From NCBI RefSeq assembly GCF_009797935.1, contig NZ_VOLC01000007.1, positions 186,001 to 250,000 of the forward strand: a DNA stretch of 64,000 bases, read 5' to 3'. Every line of letters begins with the position of its first letter. Positions within the stretch are counted from its first letter, which is position 1. The notes beneath the pieces were generated by a model, which did no database searches, was not told the origin of the DNA, and saw nothing but the letters and a program-made list of their open reading frames with translations. A program made the translations under genes and the position numbers. This DNA is from Lunatibacter salilacus (GTDB taxonomy: Bacteria; Bacteroidota; Bacteroidia; Cytophagales; Cyclobacteriaceae). This document shows positions 8,782-18,744 of the stretch, piece after piece.

Positions 8782-9978
8782 TTACCTGATCACTCCTAAT
8801 TTTTTACCAACAGTTGAAAAAGATTCGATGGCTTCATCCAACTGCTTTTTGTCATGAGCTGCTGAAAGTTGTACACGAATCCTAGCTTGACCCTTTGGTA
8901 CTACCGGATAATAAAACCCAATGACATAAATCCCCATTCCCAGAAGCATCTCCGCCATTTTTTGGGAAAGAGACGCATCATAAAGCATTATAGGAACTAT
9001 GGCATGAGTCCCTTCCTTAATGTCAAACCCAGCCTCAGTCATTTTCTGTCTGAAGTAAAGGGTATTTTCCTCCAACTTATCCCGCAGATCAGTAGAAGCC
9101 GAAAGTAGGTCGAAGACAGCAATTGACGCTCCGGTAATGGATGGAGCCAAGGTATTTGAAAAAAGATATGGCCTTGATCGCTGCCGTAGCAGGTCAATAA
9201 TTTCCTTTCTGCCTGAGGTAAAGCCGCCCGAAGCCCCTCCAAGAGCTTTACCAAGGGTGCCTGTGATGATATCCATCTTGCCCACAACACCCTTTAATTC
9301 ATGCACACCCCTTCCGGTTTTACCAATAAAGCCTGTAGCGTGACATTCATCAGACATGACCAACGCACCATATTTATCCCCCAACGCCACTATTTTATCC
9401 AATTGAGCAATGGTCCCATCCATGGAAAACACCCCGTCTGTAACAATAATAATATTTTTTGCCCCCTTGGCATCAGCTTCCTTTAGTTGTTTTTCCAAGT
9501 CTTCCATATCATTGTGTTGGTACCTAAAGCGCATTGCTTTACATAGGCGTACACCATCTATGATGGATGCGTGATTGAGCGCATCTGAGATAATGGCGTC
9601 TTCCGGCCCTAACAAAGGCTCAAATACACCCCCATTTGCGTCAAAAGCCGCGGCATATAAGATTGTATCCTCAGTGCCCAAAAAGGTTGAGATCTTCTGT
9701 TCCAATACTTTATGTATATCCTGAGTACCACAGATAAAGCGGACTGAAGACATACCAAATCCATGCGTGTCAATGGCAGCTTTTGCAGCCTCAATTACTT
9801 TGGGATGACTGGAAAGTCCCAAGTAGTTGTTGGCGCAAAAATTCAACACCTGCTGACCACTTGCCAAAGTGATTTCGGCACCTTGGGGAGAAGCAATAAT
9901 CCGCTCTTCTTTATATAATCCAGCCTCTTTGATATTAGCCAGTTCTTTTTCTAGGATTGGTTGAAACTTGTCGTACAT
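8782..9978 (-). CDS. kbl: Glycine C-acetyltransferase (2-amino-3-ketobutyrate CoA ligase)
   Basis: PLP enzyme cleaving 2-amino-3-ketobutyrate with CoA into glycine and acetyl-CoA. The ATG at 9978 ([13 protein letters not shown]) gives 398 residues, the usual length; an in-frame GTG at 10035 would add 19 unlikely residues. Visible: [12 protein letters not shown] near the N-terminus, DGVFSMDG, the DECHATGF segment with the PLP-contact Asp/His, and the Schiff-base Lys in GTLGKALGG. It is divergent from a threonine dehydrogenase gene, the enzyme that makes its substrate. Confidence 0.95.
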   Translation of the reverse strand: MYDKFQPILEKELANIKEAGLYKEERIIASPQGAEITLASGQQVLNFCANNYLGLSSHPKVIEAAKAAIDTHGFGMSSVRFICGTQDIHKVLEQKISTFLGTEDTILYAAAFDANGGVFEPLLGPEDAIISDALNHASIIDGVRLCKAMRFRYQHNDMEDLEKQLKEADAKGAKNIIIVTDGVFSMDGTIAQLDKIVALGDKYGALVMSDECHATGFIGKTGRGVHELKGVVGKMDIITGTLGKALGGASGGFTSGRKEIIDLLRQRSRPYLFSNTLAPSITGASIAVFDLLSASTDLRDKLEENTLYFRQKMTEAGFDIKEGTHAIVPIMLYDASLSQKMAEMLLGMGIYVIGFYYPVVPKGQARIRVQLSAAHDKKQLDEAIESFSTVGKKLGVIR

Positions 9979-10047
9979 GGATTCCAATATTTGGGGGAAA
10001 TAAATTTTAAGTTTTGTACACCCTGAAAGGTACACCGATGAAATCAG

Positions 10048-10055
10048 TACATTTG
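10048..10055 (+). promoter_or_regulatory. Candidate -7 box (TACATTTG) for tdh
   Basis: TACATTTG matches TAnnTTTG and lies in the 155-base kbl-tdh divergent gap. No -33 TTTG is at the expected spacing; the nearest one is 31 bases upstream. Confidence 0.35.
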
Positions 10056-10133
10056 TAGACCTTCAGAAAACCAAAGATAATGAATTTCTCCCAAGGGCTC
10101 TATGAAGTCCAAGAGAAGAAAAGATGGATGAAT

Positions 10134-11102
10134 ATGGAAAAACTACTCGTAACTGGGGCCGGAGGGCAACTAGGAACTGAATTGACAGAAGCACTTGTAG
10201 ATCTCTATGGAGGAGAATCCGTTATTGCCACGGATATCAACCCCGATGTCGAGTCCCTTTTTGAAAGGTGCGCATTTCAGCCCTTAGATGTCATGGACAG
10301 TAAAGCTCTGAACAAGATAATAAAATCCAAAAAGGTCACCCAAGTCTACCATTTAGCGGCAATCCTCTCGGCAACGGGCGAGAAAAAACCACTCCTGGCG
10401 TGGCAACTGAATATGGACAGCTTATTGCATATTCTGGAAATCGCCAAAGCAAACAAACTAAACAAAATCTATTGGCCCTCATCTATTGCCGTTTTTGGCC
10501 CAAATTCGCCAAAGAAAAACACCCCTCAGTATTGTGTTAAAGAACCACAAACCGTTTACGGAATTTCCAAACAGGCTGGGGAAAGGTGGTGTGAGTATTA
10601 TTTCAACAAATATGGGGTTGATGTCAGAAGTCTCCGATACCCCGGGCTCATCGGTTACCAATCACTTCCCGGAGGGGGAACCACGGATTATGCGGTTGAA
10701 ATTTATCACAAAGCGCTTAAGAAGGAACCATTCACTTGCTTTCTGAAAGCGGATACTTTTTTGCCCATGATGTATATGCCTGATGCAATCCGGGCTACTA
10801 TAGAGCTTATGGAGGCCCCCCGAGAAAAGATATCCATTCGGTCAAGCTATAATCTGGCAGGACTAAGCATCAGCCCAGACCAAGTCTATCAAAGCATCCT
10901 CCCCCATTTTCCGGAATTTAAGATAGACTACAAGCCAGATTTTAGACAGGAAATAGCCAATGGGTGGCCCCAGAGCATAGATGATCGTTATGCTCAAGAG
11001 GATTGGGGCTGGGTCCCAGCTTTTGATTTGGAAAAAATGACAGCGGAAATGCTCACACATCTCCCACATTTTCTGAAAAAAACCCAAGGGTCTGAAAGCT
11101 AA
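10134..11102 (+). CDS. L-threonine 3-dehydrogenase, NAD-epimerase/SDR type
   Basis: Oxidises threonine to 2-amino-3-ketobutyrate with NAD. The fold is that of extended SDR/epimerases: VTGAGGQLGTEL binds NAD at the N-terminus, HLAAILSATGE follows, and the catalytic Tyr-Lys is in YGISKQAGE. PQTVYGISK, RSLRYPGLIG and GGGTTDYAVEIYHKAL are patterns I know from the short-chain TDH group (as in animals and Flavobacteria) rather than the zinc-dependent TDH of E. coli. The start is uncertain among ATGs 10080, 10128 and 10134; 10134 (MEKLLVTGAG) begins right at the nucleotide-binding strand. The divergent kbl gene completes the pathway. Confidence 0.88.
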   Translation: MEKLLVTGAGGQLGTELTEALVDLYGGESVIATDINPDVESLFERCAFQPLDVMDSKALNKIIKSKKVTQVYHLAAILSATGEKKPLLAWQLNMDSLLHILEIAKANKLNKIYWPSSIAVFGPNSPKKNTPQYCVKEPQTVYGISKQAGERWCEYYFNKYGVDVRSLRYPGLIGYQSLPGGGTTDYAVEIYHKALKKEPFTCFLKADTFLPMMYMPDAIRATIELMEAPREKISIRSSYNLAGLSISPDQVYQSILPHFPEFKIDYKPDFRQEIANGWPQSIDDRYAQEDWGWVPAFDLEKMTAEMLTHLPHFLKKTQGSES

Positions 11103-11161
11103 AGTCCATTTCTTGTAAAGAAGGGTTAAATTGACTAATTTAACAGTCAAATAAAAAGGTA

Positions 11162-13906
11162 ATGCTCAAAAGATCCTTGATATATGGTGTTTCTGCTGTT
11201 GTCGTTCTAGTCGCTTTATATACTCAGTTCTATAGCCATCCAGCCGTAGATTTCAGTGCTGACGTAAAACCGATACTCAACAAACACTGCATCTCCTGCC
11301 ATGGAGGTGTGAAGAAGAATGCAGGCTTCAGTCTGCTTTTTGAAGAAGAAGCATTTGCCTCCACAGAATCGGGCGTTCCAGCGATCATTCCGGGCGATGT
11401 AAAATCCAGCGACTTTATCCAACGCCTGCATGAGAAAGACCCGGAGCTTAGAATGCCATATAACAAGCCTGCGCTGAGTAAGGAAGAAATTGATATACTT
11501 ACAAGGTGGGTACAGCAAGGTGCCCCGTGGGGAAAGCATTGGGCCTATCTACCCATTGAGAAAACCGAAGTACCTAAACCTACCTTATGGGCAAGTCCCA
11601 CCAAAAATTCGGAAACCAATTTTTTTCGCAACGAGATCGACTACTTTGTCTCTGACAAACTCAAAAAGCAAGAGCTAGCCCCCTCCCCGGAGGCGGAGCA
11701 AATGACACTATTAAGACGTCTCTCCTTGGATGTGACTGGTCTTCCGCCAAGTAGAGAGTTGGCAGATCAGTGGAAAAAAGGTCAGATTCCATACGAAAAC
11801 CTGATAGATCAGCTTCTGTCCGAGGAAACATTCGGTGAAAAATGGGCCTCTTGGTGGCTGGATTTAGCCAGGTATTCGGACACCAAGGGATACGAAAGAG
11901 ATGTAAGCCGGGAAATTTGGGCTTACAGGGATTGGGTGATCAGGTCACTGAATAACAACATGCCCTTTGATCAGTTTACCATCGAGCAACTGGCGGGGGA
12001 TTTATTGCCAAACCCCACGTTGGACCAATTGACAGCTACCGCATTCCACCGCAACACGATGAACAATGACGAAGGCGGTACAGAAGACGAAGAGTTTCGG
12101 GTAGCCGCCGTCATGGACCGTATCAATACGACTTTTGAGGTCTGGCAAAGTACTACAATTGCCTGTGTGCAATGTCACAGCCATCCTTACGATCCTTTTC
12201 AGCACGAAGATTATTTCCAGTTGATGGCTTTTTTTAACAATACCCGGGATGAGGACACTCATGCGGAGGAGCCAAAGCTAAAGTTTTATAAGGAGGAGGA
12301 CAATGAAACTATTACAGATATTAAAGCATGGGTAGGGACACACGGGAGTAAAGAAGCAGCCAGGGACGCAGAAAACTTCTTGTTGTATCAGGAACCTAAA
12401 TACCATGCCCATGACTGTGAAGATTTTGTGAATGGCGAACTGATCGACACGAAATGGTTGGGACTTTGGGATGATGGATCCTGCTATCTCCGAGATGTTT
12501 ACACAGGCGGGTCAAGCCAGATGTATCTGAACTATTGGACTGGTAACGAAGGCAGTAAGATGACCATCCGCCTTGGCGGTCCAGAAGGAGACGTCCTCAG
12601 TCAATTTATCCTACCGAAAACAAATGGTAGGATAATCCACAAAGTACCTTTCAAACCCGTGGATGGAATGGTTGATCTATACCTGCACATGGAAAACAAA
12701 AGTCTTGGCAAGCAGCAATCAACTAGTACGATCAATTGGTTTGCATTTGTGGATCCGCTCCCCGGAAAGGAAGAAAACGATTATAAGGATATCGATCAGG
12801 CATTTTCGAAGTTGTTAAATACTTCTACCCCGACTGTCCCGATTATGATTGAAAACCCTGATTATATGCGGAGAGAAACGAAGGTGTTTGAAAGGGGGAA
12901 TTGGCTTATGCTGGGCGAATCTGTGAAAACGAATGTTCCGCAGCAATTGAATACCTGGAAGGAAGAATGGCCGGAGAACAGGTTGGGTTTGGCAAATTGG
13001 CTAACTGACCCATCTAATCCCCTAACCGCCCGCACTATTGTAAACCGGGTGTGGGCACAGCTCTTCGGGAGAGGGTTGGTAGCAACCCTAGAAGACATGG
13101 GTACCCAATCCGAAGAACCAAGCCATAGGGAACTGATAGATTGGCTGGCTTGGAGACTGATTCATGAGCACGAATGGCAACTTAAGGGGCTGATTAAAGA
13201 TATTGTCCTTTCGGGGACCTATCGCCAAAGCTCAATTAGCTCTCCTGAACTACATGAAAAAGATCCCCAAAACAAATGGTACGCTCGAGGGCCTAGATTT
13301 AGGATGAGTGCGGAGCAAATAAGAGACCAGTCCTTGGCAGTTTCCGGGCTTCTTAGCTCCCGCATGTATGGGAAAGGCGTGATGCCTCCACAGCCAGACA
13401 ATGTTTGGCAAACCGTATATAACGGGGAAAGTTGGACCCCAAGTACAGGGGAAGACAGGTATCGCAGGGCGGTTTATACCTTTCTAAAAAGGACGAGTCC
13501 TTACCCTTCTTTTATATCCTTTGACGGAGGCAGCAGGGAAGTATGCACCATTAACCGAACTGTCACCAACACTCCCTTGCAGGCACTAGTAACTTTAAAT
13601 GACCCAGTATACCTCGAAGCTGCTTTCCATTTCGCAACTGCCATGAAAGATGCATACCCAAATGATCCCCTGAAAGCGATCGCATATGGGTATGAAAAAG
13701 CCTTATACATTCCTATTCCACCAGCTAAATTGGAAGCCCTCAAAGAGCTTTTTCAATATGCAGAAGAGGGATTCAAATCCAACAGCGACGATATGGATGA
13801 TTTCCTCAGTTTTTCTGAGGACACGGAAAAAAGTCCAGCATTGGCCGCTTTGACGGTAGTGGCCAACGCCATCCTAAATTTAGATGAGTTTTTAACCAAG
13901 TCTTGA
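11162..13906 (+). CDS. Planctomycete-type cytochrome c / DUF1549 / DUF1553 protein
   Basis: 914 residues. An N-terminal hydrophobic anchor (about 5-22) is followed by a cytochrome-like domain with one c-type haem motif, CISCHGG, near residue 43 (PSCyt1). DUF1549 (PSCyt2) covers roughly 170-380, including a second CxxCH in CVQCHSHPYDPF. A middle beta-rich stretch (~420-540) follows, then DUF1553 (PSD1) at about 610-870. These proteins are periplasmic or surface-exposed and occur with DUF1501 genes in Planctomycetes and some Bacteroidota; no reaction is established. The stop is one base from the next ATG, so it is co-transcribed with the DUF1501 gene. Confidence 0.85.
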   Translation: MLKRSLIYGVSAVVVLVALYTQFYSHPAVDFSADVKPILNKHCISCHGGVKKNAGFSLLFEEEAFASTESGVPAIIPGDVKSSDFIQRLHEKDPELRMPYNKPALSKEEIDILTRWVQQGAPWGKHWAYLPIEKTEVPKPTLWASPTKNSETNFFRNEIDYFVSDKLKKQELAPSPEAEQMTLLRRLSLDVTGLPPSRELADQWKKGQIPYENLIDQLLSEETFGEKWASWWLDLARYSDTKGYERDVSREIWAYRDWVIRSLNNNMPFDQFTIEQLAGDLLPNPTLDQLTATAFHRNTMNNDEGGTEDEEFRVAAVMDRINTTFEVWQSTTIACVQCHSHPYDPFQHEDYFQLMAFFNNTRDEDTHAEEPKLKFYKEEDNETITDIKAWVGTHGSKEAARDAENFLLYQEPKYHAHDCEDFVNGELIDTKWLGLWDDGSCYLRDVYTGGSSQMYLNYWTGNEGSKMTIRLGGPEGDVLSQFILPKTNGRIIHKVPFKPVDGMVDLYLHMENKSLGKQQSTSTINWFAFVDPLPGKEENDYKDIDQAFSKLLNTSTPTVPIMIENPDYMRRETKVFERGNWLMLGESVKTNVPQQLNTWKEEWPENRLGLANWLTDPSNPLTARTIVNRVWAQLFGRGLVATLEDMGTQSEEPSHRELIDWLAWRLIHEHEWQLKGLIKDIVLSGTYRQSSISSPELHEKDPQNKWYARGPRFRMSAEQIRDQSLAVSGLLSSRMYGKGVMPPQPDNVWQTVYNGESWTPSTGEDRYRRAVYTFLKRTSPYPSFISFDGGSREVCTINRTVTNTPLQALVTLNDPVYLEAAFHFATAMKDAYPNDPLKAIAYGYEKALYIPIPPAKLEALKELFQYAEEGFKSNSDDMDDFLSFSEDTEKSPALAALTVVANAILNLDEFLTKS

Positions 13907-13907
13907 C

Positions 13908-15404
13908 ATGAATGATATAGCCAAATTATTTCTGGAGAAACAACAACGTGAAGTTCAGGCCAAGACAAGGAGACACTTCATGAAGGAATGTGCGGGAGGA
14001 CTCGGCGGTCTTGCTTTGGGATCCATGTTTTGGTCCTGTAACGGATCAGCGCCAAAGTCATTGAATTTATCCGAAAGGGATTTAAACCCCCTGTCTCCAT
14101 TATCGCCACACTTCAGTCCCAAGATACAATCCGTAATCTATTTGCACATGGCGGGGTCTCCCTCCCAATTGGAGATGTTTGACTATAAGCCGGAGCTGGA
14201 AAAACTGCATAATCAAGCCTGCCCTCCATCTTTACTCCAAGGAAGGAAGTTCGCTTTTATTCGTGGAACTCCAAACCTGCTGGGTCCACAGGCTAAATTT
14301 GAGCAAGTAGGGGAATCGGGTGCCTGGATTTCTGATTTCTTGCCAAATTTCAAAAAAGTAGCCGATGATGTGGCCTTTTTAAAAGCCGTCCATACCGATC
14401 AATTTAACCACGGTCCCGCTCAGCTTTTTATGCAGACGGGAAGCCCAAGACTTGGAAGGCCTAGCTTGGGTTCTTGGGTAACTTATGGGCTGGGTTCCGA
14501 AAACCAAAACTTACCTGGATTTGTGGTGTTGACTTCAGGAGGCAAGACCCCGGATGCTGGCAAGTCCGTTTGGGGCAGCGGATTTCTACCCTCAGTCTAC
14601 CAAGGGGTGCAATGCCGCTCCAAAGGCGATCCGGTGCTCTACTTGGAAGACCCAAAAGGAATGAGCAGGGATCTAAAAAAGAAAACCATCGACATCATTA
14701 ACAAGATCAATCAGGAAGAGTTCAATGCGTATGCAGATCCGGAAATCCTTGCCCGGATCAACCAATACGAAATGGCGTACCGGATGCAGATTGAGGTGCC
14801 CGAGGTCATGGATATTCGGGAAGAACCTTCATACATCCATGATTTATACGGAACGCAGCCCGGGGAGGAATCATTTGCCAACAATTGCCTGCTTGCGCGA
14901 AAACTGGTTGAAAAAGGAGTCCGATTTGTCCAATTGTACGATTGGGGATGGGATGCACACGGTACCGACAAGAGCACAGCCGTTGACTTGGGCATGAAAG
15001 ACAAATGTACTGAGATTGATAAACCCATGACAGCCCTATTGCTTGACCTGAAGCAGAGAGGACTCTTGGATAGCACGCTCGTTGTCTGGGGCGGAGAGTT
15101 TGGCCGTACTCCGATGCAAGAAAACAGGGAGGGGAAAACACAAAGCTTCAAAGGCCGCGACCATCACGTGGATACCTTCACCATGTGGATGGCAGGAGGC
15201 GGAATCCGCAAGGGTGTAACCCACGGTGTAACCGACGAGATAGGGTTTTCCGGTATTGAAGGTAGGGTTTCCGTACACGACATACACGCTACCATCTTAC
15301 ATTTGATGGGATTTGATCATGAACAGTTCACATTTGATTTCCAAGGACGTCCATTTCGGCTTACGGACGTGGAAGGTGAATTGATACGTCCCATACTTGC
15401 TTAA
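13908..15404 (+). CDS. DUF1501 family protein with twin-arginine signal
   Basis: 498 residues. The N-terminal segment TRRHFMKECAGGLGGLALGS fits the Tat signal (RRxFxK plus a moderate hydrophobic stretch), so it is probably exported folded. The body is of the alkaline-phosphatase/sulfatase-like superfamily used for DUF1501, with YDWGWDAHGTD and VVWGGEFGRTPM as candidate metal-site segments and RDHHVDTFTMWMAGGG near the C-terminus. Activity is unknown. It is always found next to DUF1549/DUF1553 proteins, and here the gap is one base. Confidence 0.85.
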   Translation: MNDIAKLFLEKQQREVQAKTRRHFMKECAGGLGGLALGSMFWSCNGSAPKSLNLSERDLNPLSPLSPHFSPKIQSVIYLHMAGSPSQLEMFDYKPELEKLHNQACPPSLLQGRKFAFIRGTPNLLGPQAKFEQVGESGAWISDFLPNFKKVADDVAFLKAVHTDQFNHGPAQLFMQTGSPRLGRPSLGSWVTYGLGSENQNLPGFVVLTSGGKTPDAGKSVWGSGFLPSVYQGVQCRSKGDPVLYLEDPKGMSRDLKKKTIDIINKINQEEFNAYADPEILARINQYEMAYRMQIEVPEVMDIREEPSYIHDLYGTQPGEESFANNCLLARKLVEKGVRFVQLYDWGWDAHGTDKSTAVDLGMKDKCTEIDKPMTALLLDLKQRGLLDSTLVVWGGEFGRTPMQENREGKTQSFKGRDHHVDTFTMWMAGGGIRKGVTHGVTDEIGFSGIEGRVSVHDIHATILHLMGFDHEQFTFDFQGRPFRLTDVEGELIRPILA

Positions 15405-15444
15405 TCTAACCCATTATATTCTTTTATAGCTTACCTTTACCAAC

Positions 15445-16395
15445 ATGAATCCAATAAATAGAAGATCATTTTTACAGTATAGTGCTTCCACATTGGCAGC
15501 TATGGCCCTATCTCCTACCCTGAGCTTTGGCCAAAATCCAGCCCGTAAATTCAAGGTAAGCCTAAACCCAGGGGCCATTGGAGTAACTAGTACGCAAAAG
15601 GAATTAATCGGACACGCTGTCAGGCATAATTTTGAGGCCATCTCCCCAATGCCTGACCAGCTTGGTAAAATGACATCCGGCGAGCTTTCTGAATTTCTGG
15701 GAAAAATGAAGGATCATAAGCTAAGTTGGGATTCCGCTAGTCTTCCAGTAGACTTTCGAAAAGACCAGGCTACCTTTGAAGAAGGTTTGTCTGCTTTACC
15801 CAAAATAGCCCAAATCTGCCAAAAATCCGGGATTACCCGTATGAATACTTGGATCATGCCCTCGCATGATGAATTGACCTATCACCAAAACTTCAAGCAA
15901 CATCAGACCCGGTTAAGACAGGCGGCCCAAATTTTAAAAGATTATGATATCCGGTTTGGATTTGAGTATGTGGGCACGAAAAAGTTGAAAATTTCTAATC
16001 GTTATCCCTTTGTAGGAACGATGAAAGAAATGCTCGAACTTATAGATGCTGTAGATGTGCCTGGAGTTGGTATTCAATTGGATGCCTATCATTGGTACAC
16101 TTCCACTGAAACAGTCGCGGACTTGGAGGCATTAAAAAACGAGCAGATAATTACCTGCGATCTTAACGATGCTACTGCAGGGCGATCCATAGCCGAGCAA
16201 ATTGATGGAGAAAGACAACTGCCTGGAGACAGTGGTTTAATCGATCTAAAAGGATTTATGGGTGCGCTGATCAAAATCGGTTATGATGGAGCGGTAAGGG
16301 CCGAACCCTTCAATGCCAAGCTAAATGCAATGGAAAATGAAGAAGCCTTGAAAGCGACTTCCAAGGCTATGTGGAAAACAGTTAACTTGGTATAA
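15445..16395 (+). CDS. Tat-exported sugar phosphate isomerase/epimerase-like TIM barrel
   Basis: 316 residues with NRRSFLQYSASTLAAMALS at the N-terminus, a twin-arginine signal, ending near SFGQ. The rest is an AP-endonuclease-2/xylose-isomerase-like TIM barrel: WIMPSHDE, FGFEYVGTKK, GIQLDAYHWY and VRAEPF provide the usual acidic and His metal ligands. The likely substrate is a sugar or sugar derivative, not identifiable here. It follows the DUF1501 gene by 40 bases and probably belongs to the same transcript. Confidence 0.8.
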   Translation: MNPINRRSFLQYSASTLAAMALSPTLSFGQNPARKFKVSLNPGAIGVTSTQKELIGHAVRHNFEAISPMPDQLGKMTSGELSEFLGKMKDHKLSWDSASLPVDFRKDQATFEEGLSALPKIAQICQKSGITRMNTWIMPSHDELTYHQNFKQHQTRLRQAAQILKDYDIRFGFEYVGTKKLKISNRYPFVGTMKEMLELIDAVDVPGVGIQLDAYHWYTSTETVADLEALKNEQIITCDLNDATAGRSIAEQIDGERQLPGDSGLIDLKGFMGALIKIGYDGAVRAEPFNAKLNAMENEEALKATSKAMWKTVNLV

Positions 16396-16426
16396 TAATT
16401 CAACCAAGTTAACTTGCTCATGTGTC

Positions 16427-16777
16427 CTATTTTTTGGCCAAGATAGCTTCTTCATTCAAGCCCGCATGAATATTCCCGTCCTTAAACACTATAATTGGAC
16501 GTTTTATCATACTGCTTTTTTCCTGTAAGATTGGAATTGCAGAATCTACATTCAAAGTGGCGGCCTTTTCATTATCCGACAGCTTCTTATAGGTAGTGCC
16601 TTTTCGGTTAACCAACTCATCCAAGCTGATTTTTTTGAGAAACCCTTGTAACAAATCCGCAGTGGGAGCCTGCTTTTTATAATCAACAAATTCATAATCC
16701 ATACCTTCCTTTTCAAATAGTTGAAAGGTTTTTTTCATCGTATTGCAGTTCTTTATTCCGTATACTTTAACAGCCAT
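16427..16777 (-). CDS. ArsC/Spx/YffB family protein
   Basis: 116 residues with the thioredoxin-like ArsC fold. YGIKNCNTMKK at the N-terminus carries the single conserved Cys, and KRPIIVFKDG near the C-terminus is the family pattern. It is closer to YffB/Spx-type proteins than to true arsenate reductase, since no partner Cys or ars genes are nearby. It could act as a glutathione- or thiol-linked reductase or a regulator. It is divergent from the DUF4168 gene and convergent with the TIM-barrel gene. Confidence 0.8.
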   Translation of the reverse strand: MAVKVYGIKNCNTMKKTFQLFEKEGMDYEFVDYKKQAPTADLLQGFLKKISLDELVNRKGTTYKKLSDNEKAATLNVDSAIPILQEKSSMIKRPIIVFKDGNIHAGLNEEAILAKK

Positions 16778-16878
16778 AACACTTCTTTAACTTATATTAA
16801 CACGTTTAAATCTAATTTTTGGAATAATATTTGAGAAATAACCTATTCAATCAAAGTCGAATCTAAATAACTCGCAAG

Positions 16879-17370
16879 ATGTCTAATTCAAATTTATTAA
16901 AAGTATTGTCATTTTCCATACTATTTTCGCTGAGTTTTGCGGTTTCAGGTATTGCACAGCAATTGCCTACCGAACAGCCACAGGTCAATGAAAATTTTAC
17001 CGATGCAGATTATGAGCAATTTGTAGCCATAAACATGGATCTAATCCCACTTCAGCAAGATGCTGACGAGAAAATGATGACGGCCATTAGTGATAATGGA
17101 CTTGAAATAGAGCGTTTTCAGCAATTATTTCAGGCCCAGCAACAGGGAAACATCACGGATGCATCAGACGACCCACAGGAAATCGCAAAGTTTAATGAAG
17201 CAGGTCAACAGATCATGAAAGTGCAAGAAGAAGCCAATCAAGAGATTCAGAAAAAAATAACTGATAGCGGTATGGAGGTTCAGAAATTTCAGGAAATGTC
17301 TATGGCGTATCAGCAAAGCCCGAAAGTAAAACAGAAAATTGACGAAATGATTCAGGGTGTGGAAGAATAA
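16879..17370 (+). CDS. DUF4168 family secreted protein
   Basis: 163 residues: a signal peptide ending near GIAQQ (about 27), then an all-helical Gln-rich domain with a repeated pattern (a QFVAINMDLIPLQQDADEKM half and an FNEAGQQIMKVQEEANQEI half), as in DUF4168. Role unknown; such proteins are small periplasmic or outer-membrane-facing helical proteins. A shared bidirectional terminator follows. Confidence 0.75.
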   Translation: MSNSNLLKVLSFSILFSLSFAVSGIAQQLPTEQPQVNENFTDADYEQFVAINMDLIPLQQDADEKMMTAISDNGLEIERFQQLFQAQQQGNITDASDDPQEIAKFNEAGQQIMKVQEEANQEIQKKITDSGMEVQKFQEMSMAYQQSPKVKQKIDEMIQGVEE

Positions 17371-17405
17371 AACTTCCCAGATTTGATTTGTCTAAATCCA
17401 GTCTT

Positions 17406-17440
17406 AAAATTAAAAGGGGAAATTTTCCCCTTTTAATTTT
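17406..17440. terminator. Bidirectional terminator between the DUF4168 gene and hemL
   Basis: A perfect 17-bp inverted repeat around a single central base (17423), GC-rich in the middle (GGGG/CCCC) and AT-rich at both ends, lies between two converging genes. Its right edge reaches the hemL stop codon (17440-17442). It can terminate both transcripts. Confidence 0.85.
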
Positions 17441-18738
17441 TATCCTTTAACGGCCGCTTTAAGTGCTCTCTCATTGGCTGAGAGAAATTGATCAATATGG
17501 GTATCTTTCAACGCAGTAGAAAGGAATAAGCTTTCATATTGGGAGGGTGCTAAATAAATACCGCTCTTAAGCATTTCTTGGAAGTATTTCCCAAAAGCTA
17601 CAGTATCCGAGGTTTTTGCAGATTCAAAGTCGGTCACTTTTTGTTCTGTGAAAAACAAACTGTACATGCTTCCTACATGATTAACTGTAAAAGGCAACCC
17701 AAGAGTAGTAAGGCTATCTTTTATACCATTTACAATCTTCGACCCAGTGTGTTCCAAGGTTTTATATACGTCAGGAGTCTCGTGCAGGTGATTTAGGATA
17801 GCCAAACCTGCAGCCATGGCAATGGGATTTCCAGATAACGTACCCGCTTGGTATACTGGACCCTCCGGAGACACATAATCCATAATTTCTTTCCTGCCTC
17901 CATAAGCACCGACAGGCATACCTCCGCCGATGATTTTACCCAAGGTAGTCATGTCCGGTTTTACACCCAGATACTGTTGGGCTCCCCCAGTTGCAAGTCG
18001 GAATCCCGTCATCACCTCATCGAAGATCAGCACAATTCCTTCCTTATCACATAATTGCCTCAGGCCTTCCAAAAATCCAGGTTCCGGAAGTACGCATCCC
18101 ATATTGCCTGCGACAGGTTCGAGAATGATTGCGGCAACCTCGCCCTTGTTAGCTTCAACGACCTTCTTTACAGCTTCCAGATCATTAAAAGGTGCCAGCA
18201 GGGTGTCTTTAGCTGTTCCTTTGGTAACTCCCGGAGAATCCGGATGCCCCATGGTGATGGCTCCAGAACCTGCGGCAATAAGAAAAGAATCCCCATGTCC
18301 ATGGTAGTGTCCTTCAAATTTGATGAATTTATCCTTTCCGGTATACCCCCTAGCCACTCGAATGGCTGACATCGTCGCCTCGGTCCCGGAGTTTACCATT
18401 CGGACTTTTTCTACAGAGGGAACCATTTGGGTGATGAGTTCTGCCATTTCTACTTCCCTAGCTGTTGGTGCGCCAAAGGAAGTTCCATTTTCCATGGCTT
18501 TTATAACCGCTTCACGTATTAAAGGATGGTTGTGACCTAGAATCATAGGACCCCAGCTATTGATTAATTCAATATACTCATTGCCATCTTCATCATAAAT
18601 ATAAGCTCCGTCGGCCCGCTTGATAAAGATAGGGTTTCCTCCTACCGCTTTGAATGCTCTTACCGGGGAATTTACGCCTCCCGGGATGAAATTTCTTGCT
18701 TTTGCAAATAGTGATCTACTTCTTGATGTTTCGCTCAT
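17440..18738 (-). CDS. hemL: Glutamate-1-semialdehyde 2,1-aminomutase
   Basis: Converts glutamate-1-semialdehyde to 5-aminolevulinate, the first tetrapyrrole precursor in the C5 pathway. 432 residues, typical. N-terminal [34 protein letters not shown], the PLP Lys in [13 protein letters not shown], and QAGTLSGNP are all present. It lies six bases after the LppC-like gene on the same strand. Haem demand in this window (cytochromes, haem A) fits but does not prove co-regulation. Confidence 0.96.
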   Translation of the reverse strand: MSETSRSRSLFAKARNFIPGGVNSPVRAFKAVGGNPIFIKRADGAYIYDEDGNEYIELINSWGPMILGHNHPLIREAVIKAMENGTSFGAPTAREVEMAELITQMVPSVEKVRMVNSGTEATMSAIRVARGYTGKDKFIKFEGHYHGHGDSFLIAAGSGAITMGHPDSPGVTKGTAKDTLLAPFNDLEAVKKVVEANKGEVAAIILEPVAGNMGCVLPEPGFLEGLRQLCDKEGIVLIFDEVMTGFRLATGGAQQYLGVKPDMTTLGKIIGGGMPVGAYGGRKEIMDYVSPEGPVYQAGTLSGNPIAMAAGLAILNHLHETPDVYKTLEHTGSKIVNGIKDSLTTLGLPFTVNHVGSMYSLFFTEQKVTDFESAKTSDTVAFGKYFQEMLKSGIYLAPSQYESLFLSTALKDTHIDQFLSANERALKAAVKG

Positions 18739-18744
18739 GCTATA

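Noticed and set aside
14711-15151. 146-codon antisense ORF inside the DUF1501 gene
   Set aside because: Antisense shadow; the sense frame has a strong family match.
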